Shown here piece after piece: positions 23,206 through 34,900 of a stretch of 64,000 nucleotides of DNA. The DNA comes from Candidula unifasciata (Eukaryota > Mollusca > Gastropoda > Stylommatophora > Geomitridae). The stretch lies in the NCBI GenBank assembly GCA_905116865.2, contig CAJHNH020008560.1:284952-348951 (forward strand), given 5' to 3'. The position numbers were made by a program, and so were the translations under genes. Within the stretch, counting starts at the first letter, position 1. Every line of letters begins with the position of its first letter. The notes under the pieces were generated by a model that made no database searches, was not told the origin of the DNA, and saw only the letters and a list, made by a program, of their open reading frames with translations.

Positions 23206-24540
23206 AAGGATATTATGTGATAGGGAGTGCTGGTGGTAGTGACAGTCATATACAGTAAACATAAATAATACAACATCAATGAATGAAGACTCAAAAGTGT
23301 TGAGGTTCAAAAGCAAACACTTCCACGGACAAATAGCCATCCCGGCTTCATATATTTATCCCCAGAACGTAGTCAATCCAACATGGCGACCGCAAATGTA
23401 GTTGACTGTTTTGTGCATAATGTCGTCAATCAACTCAATCATGGTTGAGTTGCTGAGGGTTTTCTACCACTAGAAGCTGATTACCTGAAGTTAAATTAAG
23501 TAAAGCACGGTAAGTACATTCATATTAACACGTTAGTTTTAGCTGACATATGGGGACAACAGAGTTTAATTATTTCTTTATTATCAGAGGAAGCGGATCC
23601 CTGGTACAGCATCACAACATCCGTCATCATATCGTCCGTTCGACGGTTCTGGCGGAAAGTAAAAAACTGTCACGATGTTGTCTGTCGCCAACACCAATGC
23701 TTTGTGCTTTAGATATCTTTAATGTCTTGTGACGATCTTTTTGCTGGTCTTCCATCGCCTTTTCTTCCCCGAACTGCGCCTTTTCCGTCTAAACTCATAC
23801 GCATAGTTTACAGTTTGAGTTTGAGTACTGACAAATATGAGAGTTTTAACAATTTAATTAATTCCGATGCAGTGCACGCTGTGTGCGTGTACGTTTTAAC
23901 CAGTTTATATTCTGTTAAGACTTAGACAAGTTTACCAATATTTGAATAGTTCCACTATTATACATTTAAATTTTTATTTTTGATTCGTTAATAGTATAAC
24001 TGGTTTATGAGTACACAAGTCACGAATGTCACTCCATCTTGTCAGGCAAGAGATTTTGTGTCCGCTCATTCATGTAGTTATGGCCTCAAACAGACACAGC
24101 ACTACACAGCTCCTACAAACATTATATGTGATGAAGCCATTTCATAACATTCCAGCAACATGAGACAGCCTGTGAAAACGGCTAGGACATGCACATGAGC
24201 GGGAGCCAACATGAAATCTCAGAAGACAAGATCTGTGTATTACTACTAGTATTAGTGATAACCCCAAAAAGTATGATAGAAATCTGTCATTGTATACACT
24301 TGCTAAATCCAAACAGAGGCCCGCCTGTGAACTGAACTTGAAATCCAAGTATGTTAACCGGATTGAGTCAAAAACCCCGATCTTAACATTAACACCACGT
24401 CTGCTGAGTCAATCAGGCGATTTAAGGCTAAACTGGTGCAATGTAGTGTTTGTGTCCACATTATTTAAATTTACTGCAGAAAAACAATGTCTTGAATATT
24501 CATAAATGTTGCTACAAGAAAGATGCTTATTATAAAATCA
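23206..24540 (+). promoter_or_regulatory. Unassigned stretch with YY1-like motif; possible promoter region of zinc-finger gene A
   Basis: AACATGGCGAC at 23380-23390 fits the YY1 consensus AAnATGGCGnC, often placed at TSSs of constitutive genes. No TE or ORF was recognised between 23210 and 24540. The link to the gene at 25.9 kb is a guess from position only. Confidence 0.25.
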
Positions 24541-24828
24541 TTGTGTGGGTTTCAGTGCTCCTTTGTGGGGAAGACAAGAATAGACCCACTGCCTCCGCAA
24601 CAAACATGTCATTGGAGTCGACTAATTGGGGGGGGGGGGGGGGTATCCTTCAATCAGAGTACAACTGCCCGAGAGGCAGGGAACCAACAGTCTGCATACA
24701 GATATGTGAAATAGGTGTACTCACAACACTCAGGTCCATGAACAAGAGTAAAATCGGAAAGTGTTCGAACACCCAAAACTTTGCCCCAGCGTTTACAGCC
24801 AGTGGATGTGAAAGAAAAGACATTTGAT
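24541..24828 (+). mobile_element. GAA-tailed element G1
   Basis: The blocks are gtgtgggtttcagtgctcc, gaatagacccactgcctccg and gtcgactaattgg, then a 16-base G tract, accaacagtctgcatacaga, and a decayed gaaagaaaaga tail. Confidence 0.75.
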
Positions 24829-24844
24829 TAAAAACACACACACA

Positions 24845-24920
24845 AAGATAGGAGCTGTCTGGCTGAGTGGTTAGGGCTCTCTTTGCTGGAGACTTGGGTT
24901 TGATCCTCTCTGAATAATAT
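24845..24920 (+). mobile_element. tRNA-derived SINE head
   Basis: Box A-like tggctgagtggttagggctc and box B-like gggtttgatcctctc are about 35 bases apart. No full tRNA cloverleaf is apparent, so it is a SINE head rather than a tRNA gene. Confidence 0.55.
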
Positions 24921-25204
24921 AAAATATGTTGCCTGAAACGAAATAATAATAAATCTCTAAATGATTTCAAATATGTTACGTTGTTAGGGGAGAGATATGT
25001 GGAGGTCCGTTCCCCCTTCCTTTAGACAGGTATAGACTCATTTTCCAGTTGTTGTACATAGTTATCTCTTTTCAGTGCATTCCTTTACACAATTTCTGAT
25101 AACTCAGCCTAGTCCTGTATTTGCTGGGCAAAGTGAAGTGTTACTATTCTTTGCTTTTCAGGAGCCCGACGTAACATATAAGTGATAATCGATAGACAGT
25201 ACTT

Positions 25205-25485
25205 TATAGATACCTTCTTCTTCTCTTCCTCCAGTTCTTTATCAAAAAACTGGGTTTAATTTTTCTATGTGCTCTTTTGAATGCGTTATTTTAAATTGAT
25301 CTTCATTTGCTTAAGGCTGTTTTTGATGCCATCATTCCATGTTCTGCATGGTCTTTCCCTTTCTCTGTGTCCATTGTATTTCTTCAGCATGGCTTTCTGT
25401 GGCAGTTGGTACCAGGGTAGTTGCATCAGATGGCCGAGCCATATCATCTGTTGTATGTATTATTTTGTCACAGTATCTTTTTTTT
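25205..25485 (-). mobile_element. LINE family R 3' end
   Basis: The minus strand gives GHRERERPCRTWNDGIKNSL, then KQMKINLK. This matches YNGYRAS...DGIKNSLIEMN in the element at 9960-11092. Confidence 0.7.
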
Positions 25486-25924
25486 AAATCTAGTTATTAG
25501 GCATTATATTTAGCCTTCAGTTTACAGTTGAGAATAAAGATCTTTCTCGTGGCTTTCAGATACTGATTTGAGAATCATATCTTAGAACTTGGGGCCTCAC
25601 CACATAAAATTTTCAAAGATGGCAGGGGATGCTTATACAAACTGTAGACAACCTCAGTTATTTATTACTAACAGGAGCCTTTGTTTTAAAAAAACGGACA
25701 TAGATTGTGACATGGAGTATTCACTCATTTTCATTCGTTTAAATTATTTTTGCAGGTTCACATTGAGAAACTTACCACCAAAGAACAGAGCACATTCAGA
25801 GACTTGTTTTATGTGATCTTTAACAGAGAATTTCATCACAGCTGACAGAACATGAGAGTACAACTGTGGTGATTCTGTGGCACAGAAACCTGTTTATGTT
25901 GGTTCTTTAACGCAAACTACCAGC

Positions 25925-25961
25925 ATGTCGGACATAGTCAGCATGGAGGACAAGAATTCCT
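25925..25961 (+). CDS. Zinc-finger A exon 1 (start)
   Basis: It encodes MSDIVSMEDKNS plus one base, with donor gtaaga. In-frame upstream sequence reaches TGA with no earlier ATG. A tttttgcag at 25755 may be the acceptor of the exon that carries this start, which would make 25756-25924 5' UTR. Confidence 0.75.
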
Positions 25962-28900
25962 GTAAGATTACTTTCTGTGTTTGTATACATTTGTATAAGC
26001 TATAGACAAGGTCAGTTGAATGTTTTCATACGTCTTGAAAATTAAGTGTTTATTTCCCATTTCCTTTGGAAATGTGAATTACCTCAGTAATTACTGTAAG
26101 CATCATGAACATCTGGCTTTTTGTGAATCTCACTTCATTAAAGTCATATTAGGTTTTTGTTTGTTTGTTAACTTATTGCTTTATTTCATTGTTGTTAGGT
26201 TGTGAAAGAAATGAGCAAGCTAATGAAGGAATCAAGCAAGAGAAACAACCATGTCACTCACTTACAGTCGTCCAGGTATTATATCAAACTTTATCATTAT
26301 CCTCTGTACAGATGTCCCTTCTTTCCATGGAACTGCAGTCTCTTTTTTACTCCCATACAAAAGTTTCAACCCACGCTAAGCCTTTTGTCTGCTGTGCAAA
26401 TTTCTACTTAACAAGTCCCAACTTCTTTCTGTGAAGCACTTTTGGGGAAGGAGATCCTATGTCTTCAAGCTTTCTCATGACGTTGGTCACTTCAGGCATA
26501 GACTTGCAGGTAAACCTTGCAAGCATGGGTGCTATACAGAATTCAATCCTTTTACATATAGGTACTTGAGACAAATCTTTCTCCACAAATGTCATATCCT
26601 TCATATATTGACACACAAGTCAAATCCTTCTTGCATTGGCACACAAATGAAACTTTTCACACATAGACAGGCAAGTCAAAGTCCCTTCATACATTGACAT
26701 ACAAGTCAAATCTGTTGTGCATTGACACACAAATGAAACTTGTTACACATAAATACATTAGTCAGACCTGTTACATCTTGACATACAAGTAAATCCCTTC
26801 ATACATAAAAAGTTTTTTAAAAAAAGTAAAAGTTCCTTTTCCACACATAGAGGACAAGACCTATATTATTTTTATACCAATTGGCACAAGATGGGTGATG
26901 TGGTCAGCTTTACGTCAGCCACCTTTACTTCCAATGTCTGCACCCAGTACCCACTCAAGGCTGGGTCGAACTGGGAGTCAATGTCATTTTTGAAAAAAGT
27001 CCGGCTCCGCCAAGGAGCGAACCCACGACCTTCCGATCCGCAGGCGACTCTCTTCATACGTAGACAGGCGAGTAAATCTCTTTGCATATAAACACATAAG
27101 TTTATAAAATTATGTTGTCGCTATGGGATCTTAACAAAGGCAAAAGATCATTTTTTTTTTTAACATACCCATACAATTCAAAAGATGACATGTGATGTTC
27201 ACAGATGTTGTGTTGGTAATAAATGTTATAAACATTGTGACATTGAAAAATTTCACACTTGTGATGTTTGCAAATGTTATACACATTTCATTTTAACAAA
27301 TGTTGTATATGTGATTTTGACAACTTCTGTACATCTTGTGATGTTCAAAATGTTATACGCATATTGTGATGTTAACACATGTTGTGATGTTCAAAAAATG
27401 TGTTCACATATTGTGACTTTAACAGATGTAGTACACTTGGAGTGATGTTCTCAAGTGTACACATATTGTAATATTCAGAAATGTATGTTGTGCCACACTT
27501 GGAATGGAATATCATGGAAGGATAGAAAAACAAACCAGCAGTTCTTATTGAGGCAGAGGAGAGTCATAAACTCACTGGTGCAACTAGACAGAGTCATTAC
27601 TTACTTACTTAGTCGCTCATCTTCTACCTTGGGGTGTAGAGGTTTGCCAGAGAGATCGCCAGACGTCTCTATCAGCAGTTTTCTTTCTGGCTTTGTTCCA
27701 TTCCAGTCCTCTGTCGGTTAAGGACTGTCGGATGTTGTCTTCCCAGGCGTCCTGGAAGTCTGTTTCCCTGGTTCTTAGCCTCCCATGCCTGCCATGGTAG
27801 CCCATTTTCTCCCATTCTGCACACATGTCCAAACCATCATAACTGTGACTGATCCACTCAAGTTTGTAAGGACTGGGTATCAAGATCTTGACGTATCGTC
27901 TAATTGCGAACTTTGTCCCTTCGTGTCACTTGGACCACCTTTCTCAGATATCTTATTTCCGAGGCCTGCAGCTGGCTTCAGTTAATATTATTTGTACATA
28001 TTATGAGAACGAATGGACTTGCGAACTTAGTCACAACTGGGAAGATTGATGGCAGGAGAGCAAGAGGAAAGCAAAGAGATAAATACCTGGATGGCCTGGC
28101 CAGATGGATGGGGTGAGACAAGAACATTGAACTGATTCGTGGCTCTGGTGATCGTGTGTAATGGTGAAACATGATAGCCTCAGCTTACCTGCACTAATAA
28201 TGTTGTGCCAGTAAGACTGATAATAAACTTGACTTAATGAACCTGTGAACACATGCTCTGTTGACTACCCTGAACTAGGAACAGAAAACACAAGTCAAGA
28301 CGGAGGCTTGCTCTAATGACCAGCGTATCAAGTTGCCAGATTGTAGACTTGCAGCGACAGTTATAGAGAACCCCTTTTTAATGACCATATTTGGATCGGC
28401 TGTGATCAAGGTGGAGCCAAGTGAAGATAACTCTCAAGATCTGGATAGTTGTTTGCAGGTGAGAATTGGAGCTTGTTTCTGGTTAGTTCTATTGTTGTAT
28501 GCCAGGGTTATCAAGTTACAGAGCTTGACCACTATATTGTCTTTCTGGTTGATTCTACCAGGTTGTATGCCAGGGTTATTAAGTTACAGAGCTTGACCAC
28601 TATATTGTCTTTCTGGTTGATTCTACCAGGTTGTATGCCAGGGTTATTAAGTTACAGAGCTTGACCACTATATTGTCTTTCTGGTTGATTCTACCAGGTT
28701 GTACGCCAGGGTTATTAAGTTACAGAGCTTGATCACTATATTGTCTTCCTGGTTGATTCTACCAGGTTGTACGCCAGGGTTATTAAGTTACAGAGCTTGA
28801 TCACTATATTGTCTTTCTGGTTGATTCTACCAGGTTGTACGCCAGGGTTATTAAGTTACAGAGCTTGATCACTATATTGTCTTCCTGGTTGATTCTACCA

Positions 28901-31900
28901 GGTTGTACGCCAGGGTTATTAAGTTACAGAGCTTGGCCACTAGATAATCTTTCTGGTTGATTCTACCAGGTTGTATGCCAGGGTTATCAAGTTACAATGC
29001 TTGGCCACTAGATAATCTTCCTGGTTGATTCTACCAGGTTGTATGCCAGGGTTTTCAAGTTACAAGGCTTGGCCACTAGATAATCTTTCTGGTTGATTCT
29101 ACCAGGTTGTATGCCAGGGTTATCAAGTTACAAGGCTTGATCACTATATTGTCTTCCTGGTTGATTCTACCAGGTTGTATGCCAGGGTTATCAAGTTACA
29201 AGGCTTGGCCACTAGATAATCTTTCTGGTTGATTCTACCAGGTTGTATGCCAGGGTTATCAAGTTACAAGGCTTGGCCACTAGATAATCTTTCTGGTTGA
29301 TTCTACCAGGTTGTATGCCAGGGTTATCAAGTTACAATGCTTGGCCACTAAATTGTCTTTCTGGTGGCTCCTGGTCATTGTTTTGCATGTATGTAAATAA
29401 AAATAAATAAAATAAAGATTGGTTTCCACACCTTCAGGCTTACTGGGCATGTTGTATTAGACCTTTATTGTATAGATCAGTCAGCACTCGATGAGTCATA
29501 TGGTCAACACCACGCCGGCCTCCTTTACTTCCCTGGACTTTACCAGGTATCCATGTAAGGCTGGGTCGACTTGGGAGCCAAGGTCATTTTTTGATGGGGA
29601 AAAAAGTCTGGCTCTGTTCGGATTTGAACTGTCGACCTTCAGATTCTCAGGTGAATTCTCGCCGCTACACCAGGATGGCTCCCATATGTACGTAGTGTGT
29701 AAAAAGATCTACCAGCCTCTCTAGGGTGACACTACATGGCTTTGTAGGGAAAACACCCAGATACAGAATTTCACTGATCTTACAGGCCTCAGACATGCTA
29801 ACATTAAGTATCCCCCCCCCCCCCCCCCCCAGGGTATTGAAACTCACAGGGGGAATGCAGGTCATACAATTTGTTTAAGGGGTTTAAACACACGACTGTC
29901 AGACTGAAATGCTGACCTGCTAGCCACCACAATAACACAGCTCACAGCAGCAGTTTGTGGGATACAGCTTTCAGTGGTCAGTATTTGTTTTAAGTTGGAT
30001 TCATCATTCATTGTCCTGTTTTATGTCACATAAGGCTTGCAGTCCATTCCTCCATTCTGTTCTGTCTTGTGTAATCCCTTCGGTATTATGAAGGGGATCC
30101 AGTCCAGCACCTTTGGCCTCTCTCATCAACGTTCATTTTAGGGTTTATTTTGGATTTCGTCACTTCCCCAGTCTCTTTATTTCCCATTTTAATGCCTGTT
30201 TGGTGATTCTTTGCTGGTTTATTCTCAGGATGTCTTCAATGTAGCCATTGTTTTATAACCATTGTTACCAGTGGCCGCAGACATTTTTCTGATTTCTTTG
30301 CCTCTCTTTTAAGTTGGCTTAAATGGCGTGAATATACAAGAGAACGACACTTGAGAGTCGTGGTGTGAATATACAAGAGAAAGACACTTGAGAGTCGTGG
30401 TGTGAATATACAAGAGAAAGACACTTGAGAGTCGTGGTGTGAATATACAAGAGAAAGACACTTGAGAGTCGTGGTGTGAATATACAAGAGAAAGACACTT
30501 GAGAGTCGTGGTGTGAATATACAAGAGAACGACACTTGAGAGTCGTGGTGTGGATATACAAGAGAAAGACACTTGAGAGTCGTGGTGTGAATATACAAGA
30601 GAAAGACACTTGAGAGTCGTGGTGTGAATATACAAGAGAAAGACACTTGAGAGTCGTGGTGTGAATATACAAGAGAAAGACACTTGAGAGTCGTGGTGTG
30701 AATATACAAGAGAAAGACACTTGAGAGTCGTGGTGTGGATATACAAGAGAAAGACACTTGAGAGTCGTGGTGTGGATATACAAGAGAAAGACACTTGAGA
30801 GTCGTGGTGTGAATATACAAGAGAAAGACACTTGAGAGTCATGGTGTGAATATACAAGAGAAAGACACTTGAGAGTCGTGGTGTGAATATACAAGAGAAA
30901 GACACTTGAGGGTCGTGGTGTGAATATACAAGAGAAAGACACTTGAGAGTCGTGGTGTGAATATACAAGAGAAAGACACTTGAGAGTCATGGTGTGTATA
31001 TACAAGAGAAAGACACTTGAGGGTCATGGCGTGAATATACAAGAGAACGACACTTGAGAGTCGTGGTGTGAATATACAAGAGAACGACACTTGAGAGTCG
31101 TGGTGTGAATATACAAGAGAAAGACACTTGAGGGTCATGGCGTGAATATACAAGAGAAAGACACTTGAGGGTCATGGCGTGAATATACAAGAGAACGACA
31201 CTTGAGAGTCGTGGTGTGAATATACAAGAGAACGACACTTGAGAGTCGTGGTGTGAATATACAAGAGAAAGACACTTGAGGGTCATGGCGTGAATATACA
31301 AGAGAAAGACACTTGAGAGTCGTGGTGTGAATATACAAGAGAAAGACACTTGAGAGTCGTGGTGTGAATATACAAGAGAAAGACACTTGAGAGTCATGGT
31401 GTGAATATACAAGAGAAAGACACTTGAGGGTCATGGTGTGAATATACAAGAGAAAGACACTTGAGGGTCATGGTGTGAATATACAAGAGAAAGACACTTG
31501 AGGGTCATGGTGTGAATATACAAGAGAAAGACACTTGAGAGTCATGGTGTGAATATACAAGAGAAAGACACTTGAGAGTCATGGTGTGAATATACAAGAG
31601 AAAGACACTTGAGAGTCGTGGTGTGGATATACAAGAGAAAGACACTTGAGAGTCATGGTGTGAATATACAAGAGAAAGACACTTGAGAGTCGTGGTGTGA
31701 ATATACAAGAGAAAGACACTTGAGAGTCATGGTGTGAATATACAAGAGAAAGACACTTGAGAGTCGTGGTGTGAATATACAAGAGAAAGACACTTGAGAG
31801 TCATGGTGTGAATATACAAGAGAAAGACACTTGAGAGTCGTGGTGTGAATATACAAGAGAACGACACTTGAGAGTCGTGGTGTGAATATACAAGAGAAAG

Positions 31901-34900
31901 ACACTTGAGAGTCATGGTGTGAATATACAAGAGAAAGACACTTGAGAGTCATGGTGTGAATATACAAGAGAAAGACACTTGAGAGTCGTGGTGTGAATAT
32001 ACAAGAGAACGACACTTGAGAGTCGTGGTGTGAATATACAAGAGAAAGACACTTGAGAGTCATGGTGTGAATATACAAGAGAAAGACACTTGAGAGTCGT
32101 GGTGTGAATACTTTTCCCATTGTTATGAAAAGTGGTTAAAACATTTATGGAAGGGCAGCTTGTGGCAAATAGACAAAAGACCAATCAAGATAATGTCTTC
32201 AATTTAATTTTAAAAAGCGCCACTGTAACTACATCTGCCATGCACTCAGAATAGATAAGACAAGATTCCCCCATCATGCCCTCATATGGAAACCGGAAGG
32301 GAAAAGAAAACGGGGAAGACCAAGAGAGACTCTGTGTAGAACCATCATCAGGGAAGGTTCAACCATGGGCCTAATGAACATCCAAGATCTAAAACAGGTG
32401 GCAGCGAACCGCCAGACATGGAGAGCCTATGACCTCTGCCCTATGCGTCGCCTTAGGCACAGGAGGATAGACTAACTAAGCTTGTTGCAGTCACAGGCCT
32501 CTTGTGTGCCAGCTTCATGGCAGAATCTATACTTTTACAATAGACACATAGGTCACGGATTATACTGTTACAGTAGACACATAGGTCATGGATTATACTG
32601 TTACAGTAGACACATAGGTCACAGATTATACTGTTACAATAGACACATAGGTCACGGATTATACTGTTACAATAGACAAAAAGGTCACGGATTATACTGT
32701 TACAATAGACAAAAAGGACACGGATTATACTGTTACAATAAACACATAGGTCACGGATTATACTGTTACAGTAGACACATAGGTCACGGATTATACTGAT
32801 ACAGTAGACACATAGGTCACGGATTATACTGTTACAGTAGACACAAAGGTCACGGATTATACTGTTACAGTAGACACAAAGGTCACGGATTATACTGATA
32901 CAGTAGACACATAGGTCACAGATTATACTGTTACAGTAGACACATAGGTCACGGATTATACTGTTACAGTAGACACATAGGTCACGGATTATACTGTTAC
33001 AGTAGACACACAGGTAACGGATTATACTGTTACATTAGACACATAGGTCACGGATTATACTGTTACAGTAGATACATAGGTCACAGATTATACTGTTACA
33101 AGTGACATATGTCAATTTTTATTATTTTACTGATGACGAGTGTCATAGTTTATACTGTTGCATATGATGCACACAGAGTGTAGTCACTAATGACACACAC
33201 AGTAATTTTGTACTGTTACAGATGACACAGCAGATTTTGTACTGTTACAAATGACACAGCAGATTTTATAATGTGACTTCCTGCAGGTACATTTCCATGA
33301 CAACAGTGCTGCAGGTCTGGGCACACAGGGCAGGATAACTGGTGGGATCAAGAGGAAACTCTCGGAGGTGAGAGATGGTCCAGCATCTAACAAAAACACT
33401 CCTCAGACAATTCAAACAAGTAAGTTTCCTATGAAAACTGTAATGTACTTTTTACCATCCTGTTTGAAAAAGATCTTTTGTCTGATTAGCTGTCAAGATT
33501 CTAAGTTATGTTTCGCCACAAATTACTGGCATGGCTTATTTTTTTCTAGGAATAAAGGGTACGGGTACTCGCCATTGAGTGTCTTAAAAAAAAAAGGTTG
33601 CCTGTACTCGCCATAGTGTGTCTTAAAAAGGTTGTTTGTACTCAGCACAAAATGTCTGTTTAATTTAAGCTGACAATGATGATGCCTAAAAAGGTGCCAG
33701 TGGCGGGTTCCATTGCGCACCATCAAGAAAAAATGTACTTGCTTGCTGGCATCATAAGGGCTAAAAGACTGCAGTGGTTTAAGAATATAGGGAGAATGGT
33801 AGACAAAAACTGCAAACACAAAGGTGTTGGACGGAAGTACGGTTGAACAGGTCTACAACTCTTAGCCATAACCCAAATCGACACACATTTACACTGATGG
33901 AATAATGGAGGGAGCAGCAAAAAAACGGAGGCGCTGATTGGTCATCGTGCCCCAAGATAGGACCCCAGAATAAACGTCATACCCCTCCGAAAGACTTTCA
34001 ACAAACGTCAGAGCAGCAAGCAGTTTTTGATGCAACCAAAGTGCTTGAGGAAAGAAAAATGAAAAACAGCAAAATTGTTTTCCTTCGTGACTGCATGTCA
34101 GTCCTCCAGGTGACTCAGAGGGATCCAAGAGACAACATGGAGGGAGTACTGACCTGCCAGCTAAACAAACTCAGGAAATACATTTTTCTCCAGTGGATCA
34201 TGGTTTACCAGGAAATGAGTTGGCGCAACAAAGGAGAAACAACTCACTAGTTCGTTGTAATTACCATAAATTCTAAAGAAAGTCCCATTGCAGATACTGC
34301 GATTCATATCTGAAGTTTTGAGCCTTCACACATTCTTGCCAGCAGCATATGGGGTGGAATGTCCTCTTCCTTTCCGCATCACCTTTTCTGACACATTTCC
34401 CAGGAAATTCTCTTGTGTCCATTTTTTATGAGGTTGATTTGGCGCTATGACAAAAGTCTGTCAAGAATATTCTCAATTTGTCTTCCTCTATCTATCTTTC
34501 CACTGGACACAGTGTGTTCCAGTTTCCTTCTTCTATTAATGACTGTCTTCTTCTGATTTTTGTGATAGTTTGTCTCTGAGCTTTCACCTGTTTCAGAACA
34601 TCTGAATTATTCATTCTGGCTGTACAAGAAATTGCAAGCATTCTTAAATAAAATCAAATTTCTGAGCCCTAAAGAAATTATTTGCTTGTTTGACAGTTGT
34701 CCGGGATTCACAGTTTATGTTCAAATTAAATTTGTTTTGTATGTGAGAATTCTCTTTTTCTAACTTCCAGTGACATGGATTTATTACTGTAACACATACA
34801 TATAGGGGAAGCACCCTAAGGTTAACAAGTAACATGTAGTCAAAGTCAGTAAGGAATCAAAAGTTAGTTGCGTATCCTTTACAGGAGGTTGCAGAACCAG

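Noticed and set aside
28490..29372. CRISPR-like regular repeats
   Set aside because: The units are contiguous with no unique spacers, and the genome is eukaryotic, so these are minisatellites.
30236..32184. Many overlapping minus-strand ORFs of 67-228 codons with Tyr-Ile-His-Thr-Thr repeats
   Set aside because: They are frames through the 37-bp satellite, which lacks stops on that strand. All three frames are equally open, and there is no start, splice or composition evidence for a protein.
32482..32799. Plus-strand 105-codon Tyr/His/Gly repeat ORF
   Set aside because: It is a frame through the 33-bp satellite (11 codons per unit), inside an intron, with frame-breaking units downstream.
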